This document shows, piece by piece, positions 22,201 through 32,066 of a stretch of DNA of 64,000 bases. Positions within the stretch are counted from its first letter, which is position 1. Each line of letters starts with the position of its first letter. Source of the DNA: Aplectana chamaeleonis (Eukaryota; Nematoda; Chromadorea; Rhabditida; Cosmocercidae); assembly GCA_029168955.1 (NCBI GenBank), contig JAPDOI010001077.1, forward strand, positions 1 to 64,000. Direction: 5' to 3'. Below the pieces are notes generated by a model, which was given only the letters and a program-made list of their open reading frames with translations, searched no databases and was not told the DNA's origin. The translations under genes were made by a program, and so were the position numbers.

Positions 22201-25200
22201 AGGGTGTTTTTAAATTTTTCTCTTGATTTTGCTAAAACATGTATGAAGAGGTAATCTCGGGTGTTGACCACGAATCTGGGGTTTGCTTGCCCAAATTCTA
22301 AGGTTTACTCTAGGTTACGGTGAGTAACATGCCATTTAGGATGCAAAACCTACCTCGAAATTCCGATAATCGACAAATGGACATCAAATTCATATTCAGC
22401 ACCCCAAATAACCCCCACGTAGAAACTTTGAGACAAATCTGAGACTTAGACCAAACTACCGTATATCCACCGTAATCTACCGTAAGCCGCCGAAAATCGG
22501 TAAACCAGATTCGTGTTCAGCACTCCAAATAGCCCTCAGAGAAACAATTTGAGCATATTCTATAGAAGCACTCCTGAAATCGTCAAAAGTCGCGACTTGC
22601 CATCAAATTCTCCCCCCATGGGAATCTGTGAACGAATACAGTCGAAAACTTAGGAAAATCGACAAATGAACCTCAGATTCGTGAGCAGCACCCCAAATAA
22701 CCACCCAGAGCGGAATTTTAGTCAAATCTGGGATATTTTTCTGAAACGCTTCGAAAGCCCTCTAATTGATATAAATAAACGCCCAATCGAAAATCCGTAG
22801 AAGTCCAAAACGCTGTTAGTCTGCGCAAAGTTTGGAAAATGTTCCTTCAACCTAACTTTGCTTAGTGGGGTAGTTTTGGGCGCTGAACACGATTAAGAGG
22901 TCCGTTTCCGGATTTTCGTAAAAATAATGCGCTTTTTGGAGGGTACAATCAGTACGAAAATCAGAGAAAAAATGCCTATAACTTTTGGGTCTAGGCAGCT
23001 GCGATGGGCATATTCGGAATTTTCGTCCGAAAATGGTTTTAGAAAAGTACATTTCATTTGGAATGGTCACTATGACTTATTGTGGTTCCCTTGTCAGACC
23101 GGCTCAAAATCAGAAAGCTAGGCTACAACTCTCGAAACTGCATTTGAACCTTATGAAAAAATTCTGTAATCATCAATGAAAGAATCGGAAATTTTCAATC
23201 CGAATGACTTTCAAGAGGAGTGAGACGGAACATTTATCGTTTTGCGGTCATTCGACGAAAATGATCAGAAAAGGATTTCTGTGAACTCAGAACTTTATTC
23301 ATGTGCAAGTGTAGAAATATATGAACTGGGGCAAGTCACGCGTAATTAGTGGTAAAGGGAATATGTAGAAACGGACGTTTTAAATGCGGGCGTTCCAATC
23401 AATTCTAAAGGGTTATCTATTTTCAGGCATTCTTTACACATCGTAGTTACCAATGGGCAATATTTCCAACAAGCCAGCTGCGCTCATAGTCCAGTGGCTG
23501 GTCGCGTCGTAGACACGACTACGATCCTAGTTTGGCTCCGCAGTGCCTCTGACTTCTGCCAAGAGCTTAAGTTGGCATTAGGTCCTCCAAGTTTGCTCTC
23601 ATTAGTGGCACACGAGGCGCGATGTACCCGAGGTTAGCTGCTAGCTTAATGTGATGAGACAGTAGGTGGGGAGCTTGCTAAGGACCTACTCAGATACTGG
23701 GGAGGTCCGATTCGGTCACAATTGGCTTTGTAATCGAATAATTGTTCGATAGGACTAGGTGGCGCTGAGAGGCAAAACTCCTGCCGCACCCCCGTTTCCC
23801 ACGCGGCAGCACGCCGACCTATTATAGAAGCACGTGGCGCTGGGAGCGGGTCCCACCCCTCGATGGAGGCGGGTCTTCCCCAGCGAGGATACGGTCCAAG
23901 TCACGGCCCGCAGCATCACCCTGGCCGCGGCCGACAGTTAGGGAGCTATCCTTTCTGAGGACGATAAAGGAGACCCCCTCAGTGGTCAAAAATCGTCCGG
24001 AAAGTGACTCTTAGTCGCCCACCAGGAGCGGCCTCGAAAGGCCGACTGAGCTCTTCATAGGATGGCGCTCCCTTCATACGTGCTGTGCGGCTGATAAGCG
24101 CCTGAGCTATTGTGGATTGTTCAATCTTGGGCATCGTGACCCTTTCGTCGTCACAATTACATCGTACTCAGGCAATCGCCGCATTCAATGCGCGTGGAAT
24201 ACGCATTAAACTCAAAAACAAGGCGGTTCCGAGCACATTCAGTGAACGTGCTGCCCCAGGAGCACGTGCTCCTATTGTGCTTCAAAATACAGGGCGTGCT
24301 CCAACAAATGAAACGTTCAATGTTTGCATGATACTTGCATGTGATACACATCCAACTCGATAACGAAACGATTTTCCAAAAAAGCAAGGCATACGACGCA
24401 CTCTTGAGACGGGATTAAGAGGTCCGCAGCGTCACCGATCCAACTACCCAAGTTCTCGGTACTTGACCTACGCGGCCGCTGGAGGCTTCGTCCAACCGCT
24501 GGCTGCCCCAGATGGAGCTCGGCGAGCTGGCAGAGTCGTATGACGGTGTGCCGGCCGCGTCGCGTGTCGGTGTGCTGCTACGATAGCGCTGGACTACCTT
24601 GCAGCACGTGCCCCTGCTATAAAATTTTGCAGCACGTGCTCCTGCGACAGAGCCTTTCGATGGGTGTGGTCACTAGAGTGGAATGCATATTGAACACGCA
24701 TTGAATGCGGTGATTTTCTGAGGTAGTTGAATGGACAGCAAGCCGTAGCCGATTGGAACGCCTATCTGTTGCGGCACATGCTTCTCACTTTGACTGCGAT
24801 TAGGCCATTTGACGCTCGGAAATTATGCGGCCGTCCACAGCGCTTTGTAGTCGAATCAAAATCCTATCGTGGCCGAATTGAACCCCCAGTTGGCTGAGTA
24901 GGTGGTGACTCAACAAAGACGATTTTATGGTAGTATGGTGCTATCTCAGAGCCTCATTGCAGTTTGAAAGATGTACTATGAGGCGTCGAGTACTTTGCGA
25001 AAATCTCGGAAAGCTTCATGCGGAAGATGTTCGAAAGATTCGCAAAAATTTTGGCGAACCTTTTGAACATCTTTCGCAAAAAACTGTTCCGAGCTTTTTG
25101 CAGAGTACTTGGCGCCTCACAATAAACTTCTCAAAGATGATTTTTTTAGAAAACCGATCATCCGTGCTTGAGTGAGCTCTTCCGGAGCGATCACGCTGTA

Positions 25201-28200
25201 TGTATCGTCAATCACTGGATGAGGGGTCGCCGCTACGCTGCTTGGTGGGAAAAATTGCGCGCGGAAAAACGAAGGGAGAGTGGCTATTGATCGCACGATT
25301 TCGCGCCCAACATCTGAGCGCGGCTATAGGGGTCTGCAGAGTTGCAGAGACCGGCGAGTGGTCGCCGAGCGTCAGCCTTGACGCGGCGACAGAAATGTTT
25401 GAAACATTATTGACGCGGCGTCGGTTTCCTCTCGCTGGCAGTGATGTAGGGCCGTCGCGGCGTCAACACCCTCTGCGGTACCCCCTCGTCGCCCTTCACG
25501 CCGCGTCGGTCGCCATCGTCGTCGAATGTAACCGATATTGCCCAGCACTGTTGGTCGCCGCGAGCAACGCCGCTACTTCAACTCTGCGGACCCCTTATCT
25601 CCCTGTGAGACGCCAACGATAGTGGTTCTGATTAAGAGTGCCCATAGAGGCAGTGAATAGCTCATACTGCTCAAGAGCGGATCATTTGATAACTCTTAGT
25701 TGCTCGATCCCTTTCTGTGTATGTGGGCCATGGGGTGACTGGCTGACGGTTTCAGTGAAATCATTTGAGCGTAACAATAGCAATAAATCCTCTGTCTCCG
25801 AGTGTGATTTATTTCCGTTCTTCGCGTGCGTCGACGCGCGTACGCTGCGTCTCCTTCTTCCCACACTTTCTCGCTGTCTCTACCCTCGATCCGCACAAGC
25901 GCGCGAGGGAACAGGGTAAATCTGACGCGGAACCAGAGGATATGTTTAGCAGAGCTCGCTACGTTTCTTGAACTCTGCAGAATTTGATCCGAATGTCTTC
26001 ATGACGAAGACATACGCCATCTGGCGAGCTACAGCATCTAACCTGCCCACTACTAACTCTGCTCAGCGCGAGTAGAGTCAGCAATCTGTGATCGCATTTT
26101 TCTTTGTTTTTGTTTCTTTACAAGTTTTTTGGCTTTAACTTCCTTTCCCAAACTTTCCGAAGGTTTGTGAGGAGACGTCACGGCTGCTTACGACTTTTCC
26201 AGGTTACGGGAGGTGATACTGCCGCAACGTCAACAGAGTGAATCTGAGTAAACGTCTTTGTTTTGGCTCTCTTAACATCTAACACTCTATACGTTTTGCG
26301 TCAGTCTTGCAAGCTGATTTAAGCTTTGTTAGTTTTCTGTGTTCACATGCTATTCTTTCTTCCATGACTATACTATTGGCTTTCCAATTTGGTTGCCTAC
26401 TATCACAACAAATGAAGCTATCTTCCTTATAAAAAAACACATCGCTTATGGTTTCCCATATGAAACTATGTACCGCTTAACATTACATACATAGTATAAG
26501 CGACCGGTATTAAGCTGCTGACGATCTCCTTGTTTTCGTTCTACAAATTCCATGACTCCCTCAATTGGATAGAATAACTCTTGGAGACTTTTCATTGATC
26601 ATTAGAACCTATCGAGGTAAAGATGAAGGACTACAATACCCGCACTAATTTACTCAAAAAAAGCCGCAAAAGTCGCGAACTCGCGACTTTTGCGACTTTT
26701 CGTCATAACTCAGCCCGAAGTGATCCATTCGAGCAGTGAAGGGCATATTTCGAATCAGCATCGAGAGCTCTTTCTTCTGAGCCCTTACATGTCTTACGGA
26801 CAAACAAGGCATATAGGGCTAACACAATCAATCGAGTTGGTGAAAGGAAAATTCAAGTATTTTGTGGTTATTTGACGTAATGCAACGCCCACCTTAACAG
26901 TATTTACATGATAGACAACAGTTTATTGAACTGTCTGCGGCTGACAGACTTTTTCTGCGGAATTTCGGTTTTTTGAATTTTTAAACCCGAATATTTCACC
27001 ATTTCTACAACCACAAGCCTCCTCTTGCTTAGATTTACAGAGAGTAGCAATGTTTTCTCATCAATTGTGTCTGAATCCATCCATGGTGGAAAACTTGGAG
27101 AGAATTTGGACCGTTAAAAGTGGTTCGCAGCGATTTCAAATGGGCGATCTTTGAATTCAGCCCTTCCAAGAAGGCCCGTACTCCCTCTCAGGGGCTGGTA
27201 ATATTTGCAGCTCCTCGCTGTATATGATAAATAGTTCGGAGAACCACCTCAGATTTTTTGCCATTTATTCTTTTCAAATTCAAAATCGTGCAGTAATTAT
27301 CGATAACTTCCATTTGATTTCCGATCCCTGGCGATCCACGATCAGCCGGTTCCCGAAATTTAGAATGCTGGTCGTAAGGGCTTTCCAATGGTATAATGTT
27401 TGCTTGTTTATGTTCGAACAAATCCTTCTGTTTCTCATATCTAGAAGAGTAATTCATCGTTAGTCCCTCGCTTCGCGCCTCTGCGTCTCTGACTCCGCGC
27501 CCTGTTCACCCCCACTTTTGAAGGTGTCGAAAGCGCACTGTCTTGCCTATCTCGCTCAATGAGCGAAGTCCACGCAAGATGGATCGATTTCCGTGGGCAA
27601 GGTTTCACTCGGGAGACGACAAGAGCTTATGTTGCACAGTAAGAAGAGGGCAGAAAGAACAGGAAGAAAAATATGAGTGGGAGGTAATCACACGGGAGGT
27701 ATCCGTGTCATCAATGGGTAGGGATGCGCTGGAAGGGGATTTAACGAGATGCATAGTCCCTAGCTCACCAGCTACTACGAAAAGGTTGAAAAGGAGGTCA
27801 CTCTAAGGGTTATCTATTTACTGAAAATCAACGCCTCGAATTCAGTGTAGAGAGTTGAACTTTACGGGTGGTTCCCAGATTATTTGCTCATTCCTACCGC
27901 AGCGCTGAACCACAACGCGGCGCGGTCGACGCCATGCGATGCTATTCCACGCGGTAAGGCCTATTTCAGAAATCCATCGCTGCGCGATGCTGTATTTTCT
28001 GTGGGCATCGATCCATACCGCGCCGCTCGTCGATTCGCATATGAATCATAAAATCGCGCCGCGGTGCAACTCTAAAAACTCCCTAAGTCATTGATATTAA
28101 TGAGCCACGTAGTTAGAATCTGCCACGCTTCAAAAGAATTATCTTCAAAATTTTTCTTTATGCATGGCGACAAATAGCATAGCGACCACTTGGTCCTTTC

Positions 28201-31200
28201 TCCCAGTGCGATTATCACGTGCCGCATGATGCAACAACCGTAGTCCGCTATTGCGAACCGGAATTTGGCTCCGCGAGCAATAGTAATTCGATTTTATCAC
28301 ACATTTGTCGACATCAAGACTGCGCCCCACGCGGCTCGCGCGGACTTTCGGGTTCAAAATGAAGCATATTTCGATTTTCGGTCTTCGTACCCTAACCTAT
28401 TGCTCATTCAGATTGCCGCGCTGCAGAGCCACGCCATGCGGTCGAATTTATGCTACAACGCTTTGCACGGTCACTCTTTTTCGTCGCGTTTTGGAATTGC
28501 TACGTCACGCGATTTGAATCTTCCACGCATCTGTCAATATCAAGATTGCGGCGCGCGACCGCTCGGACGACTACTGGCGTAATCACTTATTTGTTCGAAC
28601 CAAAAACAAAACCGTGAATAGGCGAAGTATTCAGGGCCGACTTCACTACGTGCTGGCGACGGCGTTCTCTGAGGGAAGCGCCTCTCAGGCGGCGTCATGG
28701 GCGCGACCCACGCCGCAGCAGGGCGTATACGTCGCGCACCACAACTGAGAGCATTTTTCACGGACTGCCAACTGCCTGCCTTGCGGACAAGTTGACTTGG
28801 ATGAACCTGTACGCAATCTAGAACATTTCTCTCCGAAACAGAGATGCGTCGCGTTGCGCTGAAGCTCGACAGTGAGTTGAAGCTCAAAGATTAAAAAAAT
28901 GGAAAAATGCTTAATTTTGGAGCCAGAGGTCCGCGCAAGCAGTCGCGTATGCGATAAGTAGCGTGCGGTCATTGGATTCGAAGAGTTGATTTTCAGCAAG
29001 TAGACATCCCTTGGAGCGACTTCCTTTTCAACCTGTCTGTAGTCGCTAATGAGCTAGGGACAACCCATCTCGTTGAAACCCCTTTCAGCCTATCCCTACC
29101 AGTTGATGACATGGCTACCTTTACCTCCCCCTCATGTTTCTCTTCCTGTTCTTTCTGCCCTCTTCTTACTGTTTCAACCCAAGCTCTTGTCGTCTCCCGA
29201 GTGAAACCTTGCCCATGGAAATCGATCCATTTTGCGTGGACTTCGCTCATTGAGCGAGACAGGCAAGACAGTGCGCTTTCGACACCTTCTTACACACTCG
29301 CGGGGGTCGGTGGCCGGTTGAGAGGAGTTGAACAGGTAACATGCTCCCGCTCGAAACGAAAAAAGGGGCAGGCAAGGCCCGAAAACTCCCCCGTTCATGC
29401 CGAAAACTCCGCATGTCAACCTCCCACCGACCCTACAATGCCACGTCATCCTTGACCCGTTCATACCGAAGGCTCTGCCTTATCACCTCCCACCGGCCAC
29501 TCAGTGTGACGTCACACCCACGTGTTTACACCGAAAGTTTCGCCTAATCACCTCCCACCGATCACCCTCTACCACTCCTGCAGTCGCTGGCGTCGGTGGC
29601 AGGTTGAGGGGCAGCACAGTTAACATGTCAACCTGCCACCGACGCGCGCCAAAGCGTCGATATCCCGAGCTGTCAACCGTGATGCGCGCAAACACGTCAC
29701 ATTCCAGTGCAGCGTATACATTGTGGGCTACCGATTCCGCGCTCTACACGAGAGAGTACCAGAGAAAAACAGTGCAGACACTGCAAAACGTCGCCCCGAA
29801 AACTCCGCCTTATATGAGACATCACCACGAAACCTTCGGCAGTTATGAGTCATGCCGAAACCTTCGCCGATCAGTCGCATCGGATCAAGTTCATTCGAAA
29901 AGGGGCGTTTTAACCTGCCACCGACCCCCGCGATTGCCTGTGTTCAAAAGTGGGGGTGTGCAGGGCGCGGAGAGTCAGAGACGCAGAGGCGCGAAGTGAG
30001 GGACTCACGATAAATTACTCTTTTAGATATGAAAAACAGAAAGATTCGTTCGAACATAAACAAGCAAACATACCATTGGAAAGCCCTTACCACCAGCATT
30101 CTAAATTTCGGGAACCGGCTAATCGCGGATCGCCAGGGATCGGAAATCAAATGGAAGTTATCGATAATTACTGCACGATTTTGAACTTGAAAAGAATAAA
30201 TGGCAAAAAAATCTGAGGTGGTTTTCTGAACTATTTATCATGTACAGCGAGGAGCTGCAAATATTACCAGCCCCTGAGAGGGAGTACGGGCCTTCTGGAA
30301 AAGACTGAATTCAAAGATCGCCCATTTGAAATCGCAGCGAACCACTTTTAACGGTCTAAAATTTCTCCAAGTTTTCCACCATGCATGGAATCAGACACAG
30401 TTGATGAGAAAATATTGCTACTCTCTGTGAATCTAAGCAAGAGGAGGCTTGTGGTTGTAGAAATGGTGATATATTCGGGTTTAGAAATTCAAAAAACCGA
30501 AATTTCGCAGAAAAAGTCTGTCAGCCGCAGACAGTTTAATAAACTGTTGTCTATCATATTAATACTGTTGAGGTGGACGTGGCATTACGTCAAATAACCA
30601 CAAAATACTTGAATTTTCCTTTCACCAACTCGATTGATTGTGTTAGCCCTATATGCCTTGTTTGTCCGTAAGACATGAGAGGGCTCAGAAGAAAGAGCTC
30701 TCGATGCTGATTCGAAATATGCCCTTCACTGCTCGAATGGATCACTTCGGGCCGAGTTATGACGAAAAGTCGCAAAAGTCGCGAGTTCGCGACTTTTGCG
30801 GCTTTTTTGAGTAAATTAGTGCAGGTATTGTATTGTAGCACTGGAGATGATAAGTAGCGAAACCGCAATTCAGGAACCCTCCGCTCTAGGAAGTGAACTG
30901 AAGGATACCTGCAGATAAATGCTGGTGGCAAAACGGGCCTGCATCTTCTTTGCGATTTCTGTGTATCCACTGTTACGCCGAAAATGATTGTTGACGAAGT
31001 AATAGCAGACGATAGAAACAATGAGAATGAGCGGAACAAAGAGGAGTGTCATTATACCCGCAGGTGTACTCATCTGCAAAGAAACAATTATGAAACCGAA
31101 TGAGCTCTAGATTAGAACCTTTTATACCACAAGCGCTTTCGATGCCTCAACACCGTAGGCAACTGAGTAGGCGCATACAGACGGTGTGAAAATCACGTAG

Positions 31201-31960
31201 AATTTTTTCACCCATTTCGGCCTGAAAAAAAAACGAAATTTTAACACTATGTAGAGTTCGCGCAATCATTTTAGTCTGACGAATCGACGGGGCTTCGACA
31301 GTAGATCACCCCGCGCGAATCATGTCCCCATTCTCCAGTAAGGCCGCAAACCCCACACGACCAGCCGCCTGGTCCATGCGTCAGACTAAAATGAAAACGG
31401 AAACCACAAGTTTGCAACGTTTTCTTAATAACTGACCTTACAAATACGAGTGCTCGGTGAATGTTGAAAGCCACTAGTAGAAAGTTAACCATGGCAAGCA
31501 GCATGTAGACAGCGAATAGGGTAATTCTTTGAATAGTATTATTGAAGCTCATGAATGGATAGAACATTTCCGGCCCTCTTACCAAAGAGTGCCTCTGAAA
31601 CTTATGCATCATTATCACGAAGCCAGTCGTGGTGCCGGATTGAAAGGCAGCTGTGGATCAATGATCCTCACTGGCTGGTCGATTCACACATCTGACCCTT
31701 CGAGCAACTGTCCTCCAATGAAGCCGAGCCTCTACACGTAATCATACCTGGTTTGCAAACAATTGCACCAGAATAGCAAGTGTGCAGGTGACTGACTGCA
31801 CCACAATAAGGTTTTGGTAATAGCTGAGTGATGCATAGTTTCTGCAGATTTTGTATAGAATATAGCCATGAATGCATAGACCACATATGGATGCCAATAC
31901 TAGATTGCAAACCTGAATCACGTCAAGAATAGCGTCGTATCTCACTGTGTTCGTGGACAT
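19070..31960 (-). CDS. Seven-transmembrane chemoreceptor-like protein, five exons
   Basis: A probable serpentine (G-protein-coupled) receptor of the nematode chemosensory type, acting in the plasma membrane. Exons: 31,960-31,748; 31,594-31,437; 31,221-31,128; 31,073-30,909; 19,297-19,070. Introns have GT and AG ends, with good acceptors (AAGTTTCAG, TTTTTTTCAG, TTTCTTTGCAG, TTTCCTTGCAG). Phases fit at every junction (0, 2, 0, 0), giving about 285 residues with no stop until TAG at 19,070-19,072. Hydrophobic segments: two in exon 1, one in exon 2, one in exon 3, one in exon 4, two in exon 5. HRALVFVRPKW across the exon 2-3 junction resembles the segment after TM3 in such receptors. Intron 4 is 11.6 kb of transposons. 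Joining the last exon is inference from phase and topology; family assignment is uncertain. Confidence 0.55.
19770..20133. repeat. Direct repeat pair of ~88 bp
   Basis: Block at 19,770-19,857 (ATTCGATTTCTTTCTAATAT and CAAGCCGGTTTATAAT) recurs at 20,047-20,133 with about 90 percent identity and the same orientation. Confidence 0.75.
21477..21932 (+). pseudogene. CR1-like LINE 3' end with (AAAT)n tail
   Basis: A 118-residue frame (21,477-21,833) resembles the extreme C-terminus of CR1/jockey-like non-LTR reverse transcriptase proteins: LTLHSLESRRKRNDVCMILK, then RTRGN, then SFPSFKRKVS. The 3' UTR ends in repeated TAAA units at about 21,903-21,932. Heavily 5'-truncated, as is typical for LINE insertions. 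It lies in the spacer of palindrome P1, so it inserted after P1 formed. Confidence 0.75.
21933..22145. repeat. Central ~100-bp-arm hairpin of P1
   Basis: CTTTCAGAGTGGGTCTAGGT and onward to about 22,028 is reverse-complemented at about 22,040-22,140. The same unit forms the outer part of both P1 arms (near 20,457-20,580 and 22,975-23,090), so four copies lie in alternating orientation. Confidence 0.75.
23480..24166 (+). other. Non-coding transposon segment, probable LINE 5' region
   Basis: GC-rich, non-coding stretch with blocks such as GAGCGGCCTCGAAAGGCCG and an internal tRNA-like A box at 23,487-23,497. It continues after element F at 24,726-24,925. I believe it is the 5' UTR of a non-LTR retrotransposon, but no coding sequence is attached to prove it. 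Confidence 0.35.
24167..24722. mobile_element. DNA element F (CTCAG...CTGAG) with GTA duplication
   Basis: Starts CTCAGGCAATCGCCGCATTC and ends with the complement of CTCAGAAAATCACCGCATTC. Terminal repeats are about 41 bp. GTA lies directly outside both ends (24,164-24,166 and 24,723-24,725). The interior has palindromic AGGAGCACGTGCTCCT and two further GCAGCACGTGC copies. Non-coding. Confidence 0.75.
24968..25126. mobile_element. Short foldback MITE
   Basis: A snap-back structure: TATGAGGCGTCGAGTACTTT on the left pairs with AAGTACTCTGC and GAGGCGCCAAG text on the complement of the right side, around an AAAAATTTT centre at about 25,035-25,045. Confidence 0.7.
25320..25600. mobile_element. 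Small GC-rich MITE R
   Basis: GGGGTCTGCAGAGTTG at about 25,327-25,345 is inverted at 25,577-25,598 (CAACTCTGCGGACCCC). The interior is GC-rich and includes GACGCGGCG motifs. A long open frame crosses it but has no domain features. Confidence 0.55.
25800..25910. repeat. Dispersed repeat L
   Basis: GTACGCTGCGTCTCCTTCTT followed by CACTTTCTCGCTGTCTC. See also 8,840, 45,725 and 52,380. Confidence 0.55.
25976..26628. other. Spacer, nothing recognised
   Basis: AT-rich sequence without recognisable coding or repeat structure. Confidence 0.4.
26630..30838. mobile_element. Palindrome P2, ~1.2-kb arms
   Basis: Left arm 26,630-27,845 and right arm 28,970-30,838 are reverse complements at high identity; the right arm is longer because element S (29,290-29,942) sits in it. 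Each outer end carries its own small hairpin, CGCGAACTCGCG between AAAAGTCG-like flanks (about 26,663-26,700 and 30,771-30,806). No transposase or clear target duplication was found. The 1.1-kb spacer contains weaker inverted similarity (about 28,305-28,600 against 28,640-28,960). Likely a foldback transposon. Confidence 0.8.
29290..29942. mobile_element. Element S, CCACCGA-rich, with TTC duplication
   Basis: Present in the right P2 arm and absent at the matching point of the left arm (near 27,522), which gives the boundaries. TTC flanks both sides (29,287-29,289 and 29,943-29,945). Both ends carry TCGCGGGGGTCGGTGGC near the tip. The motif CC(C/A/G)ACCG within CCT(C/G)CCACCG occurs about seven times in either orientation. 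Non-coding. Confidence 0.75.
30909..31073 (-). CDS. Receptor exon 4 (TM5)
   Basis: 55 codons from MSTPAGIMTLLFVPLILIV to ATSIYLQ, with a basic loop (NNHFRRNSGYTEIAKKMQAR) after the hydrophobic segment. Donor CAG/GTATCC lies only about 70 bp from the outer edge of palindrome P2. Confidence 0.6.
31128..31221 (-). CDS. Receptor exon 3 (TM4)
   Basis: Starts one base into a codon after a long T-tract and CAG. Reads PKWVKKFYVIFTPSVCAYSV and onward to ASKALV, then donor GTG/GTATAA. Confidence 0.55.
31268..31395. mobile_element. Small MITE Q (copy 2), in receptor intron 2
   Basis: Reverse-oriented relative of 15,780-15,906, with AGTCTGACG/CGTCAGACT ends and the shared GTAGATCACCCCGCGCG block. Confidence 0.7.
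31437..31594 (-). CDS. Receptor exon 2 (TM3)
   Basis: Begins after AAGTTTCAG with RHSLVRGPEMFYPFM and continues through a hydrophobic segment (ITLFAVYMLLAMVNFLLVAF). The AAG/GTCAGT donor was preferred over the upstream GTAAGG because only it restores the frame with exon 3. A MITE Q copy sits in the following intron. Confidence 0.6.
31748..31960 (-). CDS. Receptor exon 1 (TM1-TM2)
   Basis: 71 codons starting ATG TCC at 31,960, chosen because a TTTCAG acceptor lies 4 nt upstream. Hydrophobic segments span residues 12-36 (VIQVCNLVLASICGLCIHGY) and about 50-70. The donor is CAG/GTATGA. Confidence 0.6.
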
Positions 31961-31964
31961 GAGT

Positions 31965-31970
31965 CTGAAA
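31965..31970 (-). promoter_or_regulatory. Candidate trans-splice acceptor TTTCAG
   Basis: On the minus strand ATTCATTTCAG ends 4 nt before the receptor ATG. In nematodes such a site close to the start is typical of spliced-leader addition; a 5' UTR cis-intron is the alternative. A possible donor (GTGTAAGTGCG) does exist upstream near 32,067. Confidence 0.45.
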
Positions 31971-32066
31971 TGAATCCAAGTTTGTCATTTGAATGAGAGA
32001 CCGCGCACACGAAAGCCGTTGTGCAGTACGTTCAAGACCCCCCTCAATAATCATAATATGACGCAC

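Larger units (their letters stand above)
20438..23100. mobile_element. Palindrome P1, ~970-bp arms
   Basis: Left arm about 20,438-21,412 and right arm about 22,140-23,100 are reverse complements, starting TACAAGGGAACCACTATAAG on the left and ending TTGTGGTTCCCTTGTCAGAC on the right. Each arm holds divergent internal direct repeats built on TTATTTGGGGTGCTGA followed by ACGAATCTGA. The centre has been invaded by a LINE end (21,440-21,932) and contains an extra hairpin. Probably a foldback transposon. No transposase seen. Confidence 0.8.
19298..30908 (-). other. 11.6-kb intron 4 of the receptor gene
   Basis: Inferred intron from GTATCC at 30,908 to TTGCAG at 19,298. It contains, in window order, a direct repeat pair, palindrome P1 with an embedded LINE end, a LINE 5'-like region with element F, a short foldback, MITE R, repeat L and palindrome P2. 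No other exon-like stretch was recognised inside. Confidence 0.45.

Noticed and set aside
25200..25622. 140-codon frame
   Set aside because: GC-rich MITE R with inverted ends lies within it; composition explains the lack of stops.
29397..29999. 200-codon open frame, plus strand
   Set aside because: Spans non-coding element S and crosses its right boundary into palindrome P2; no domain.
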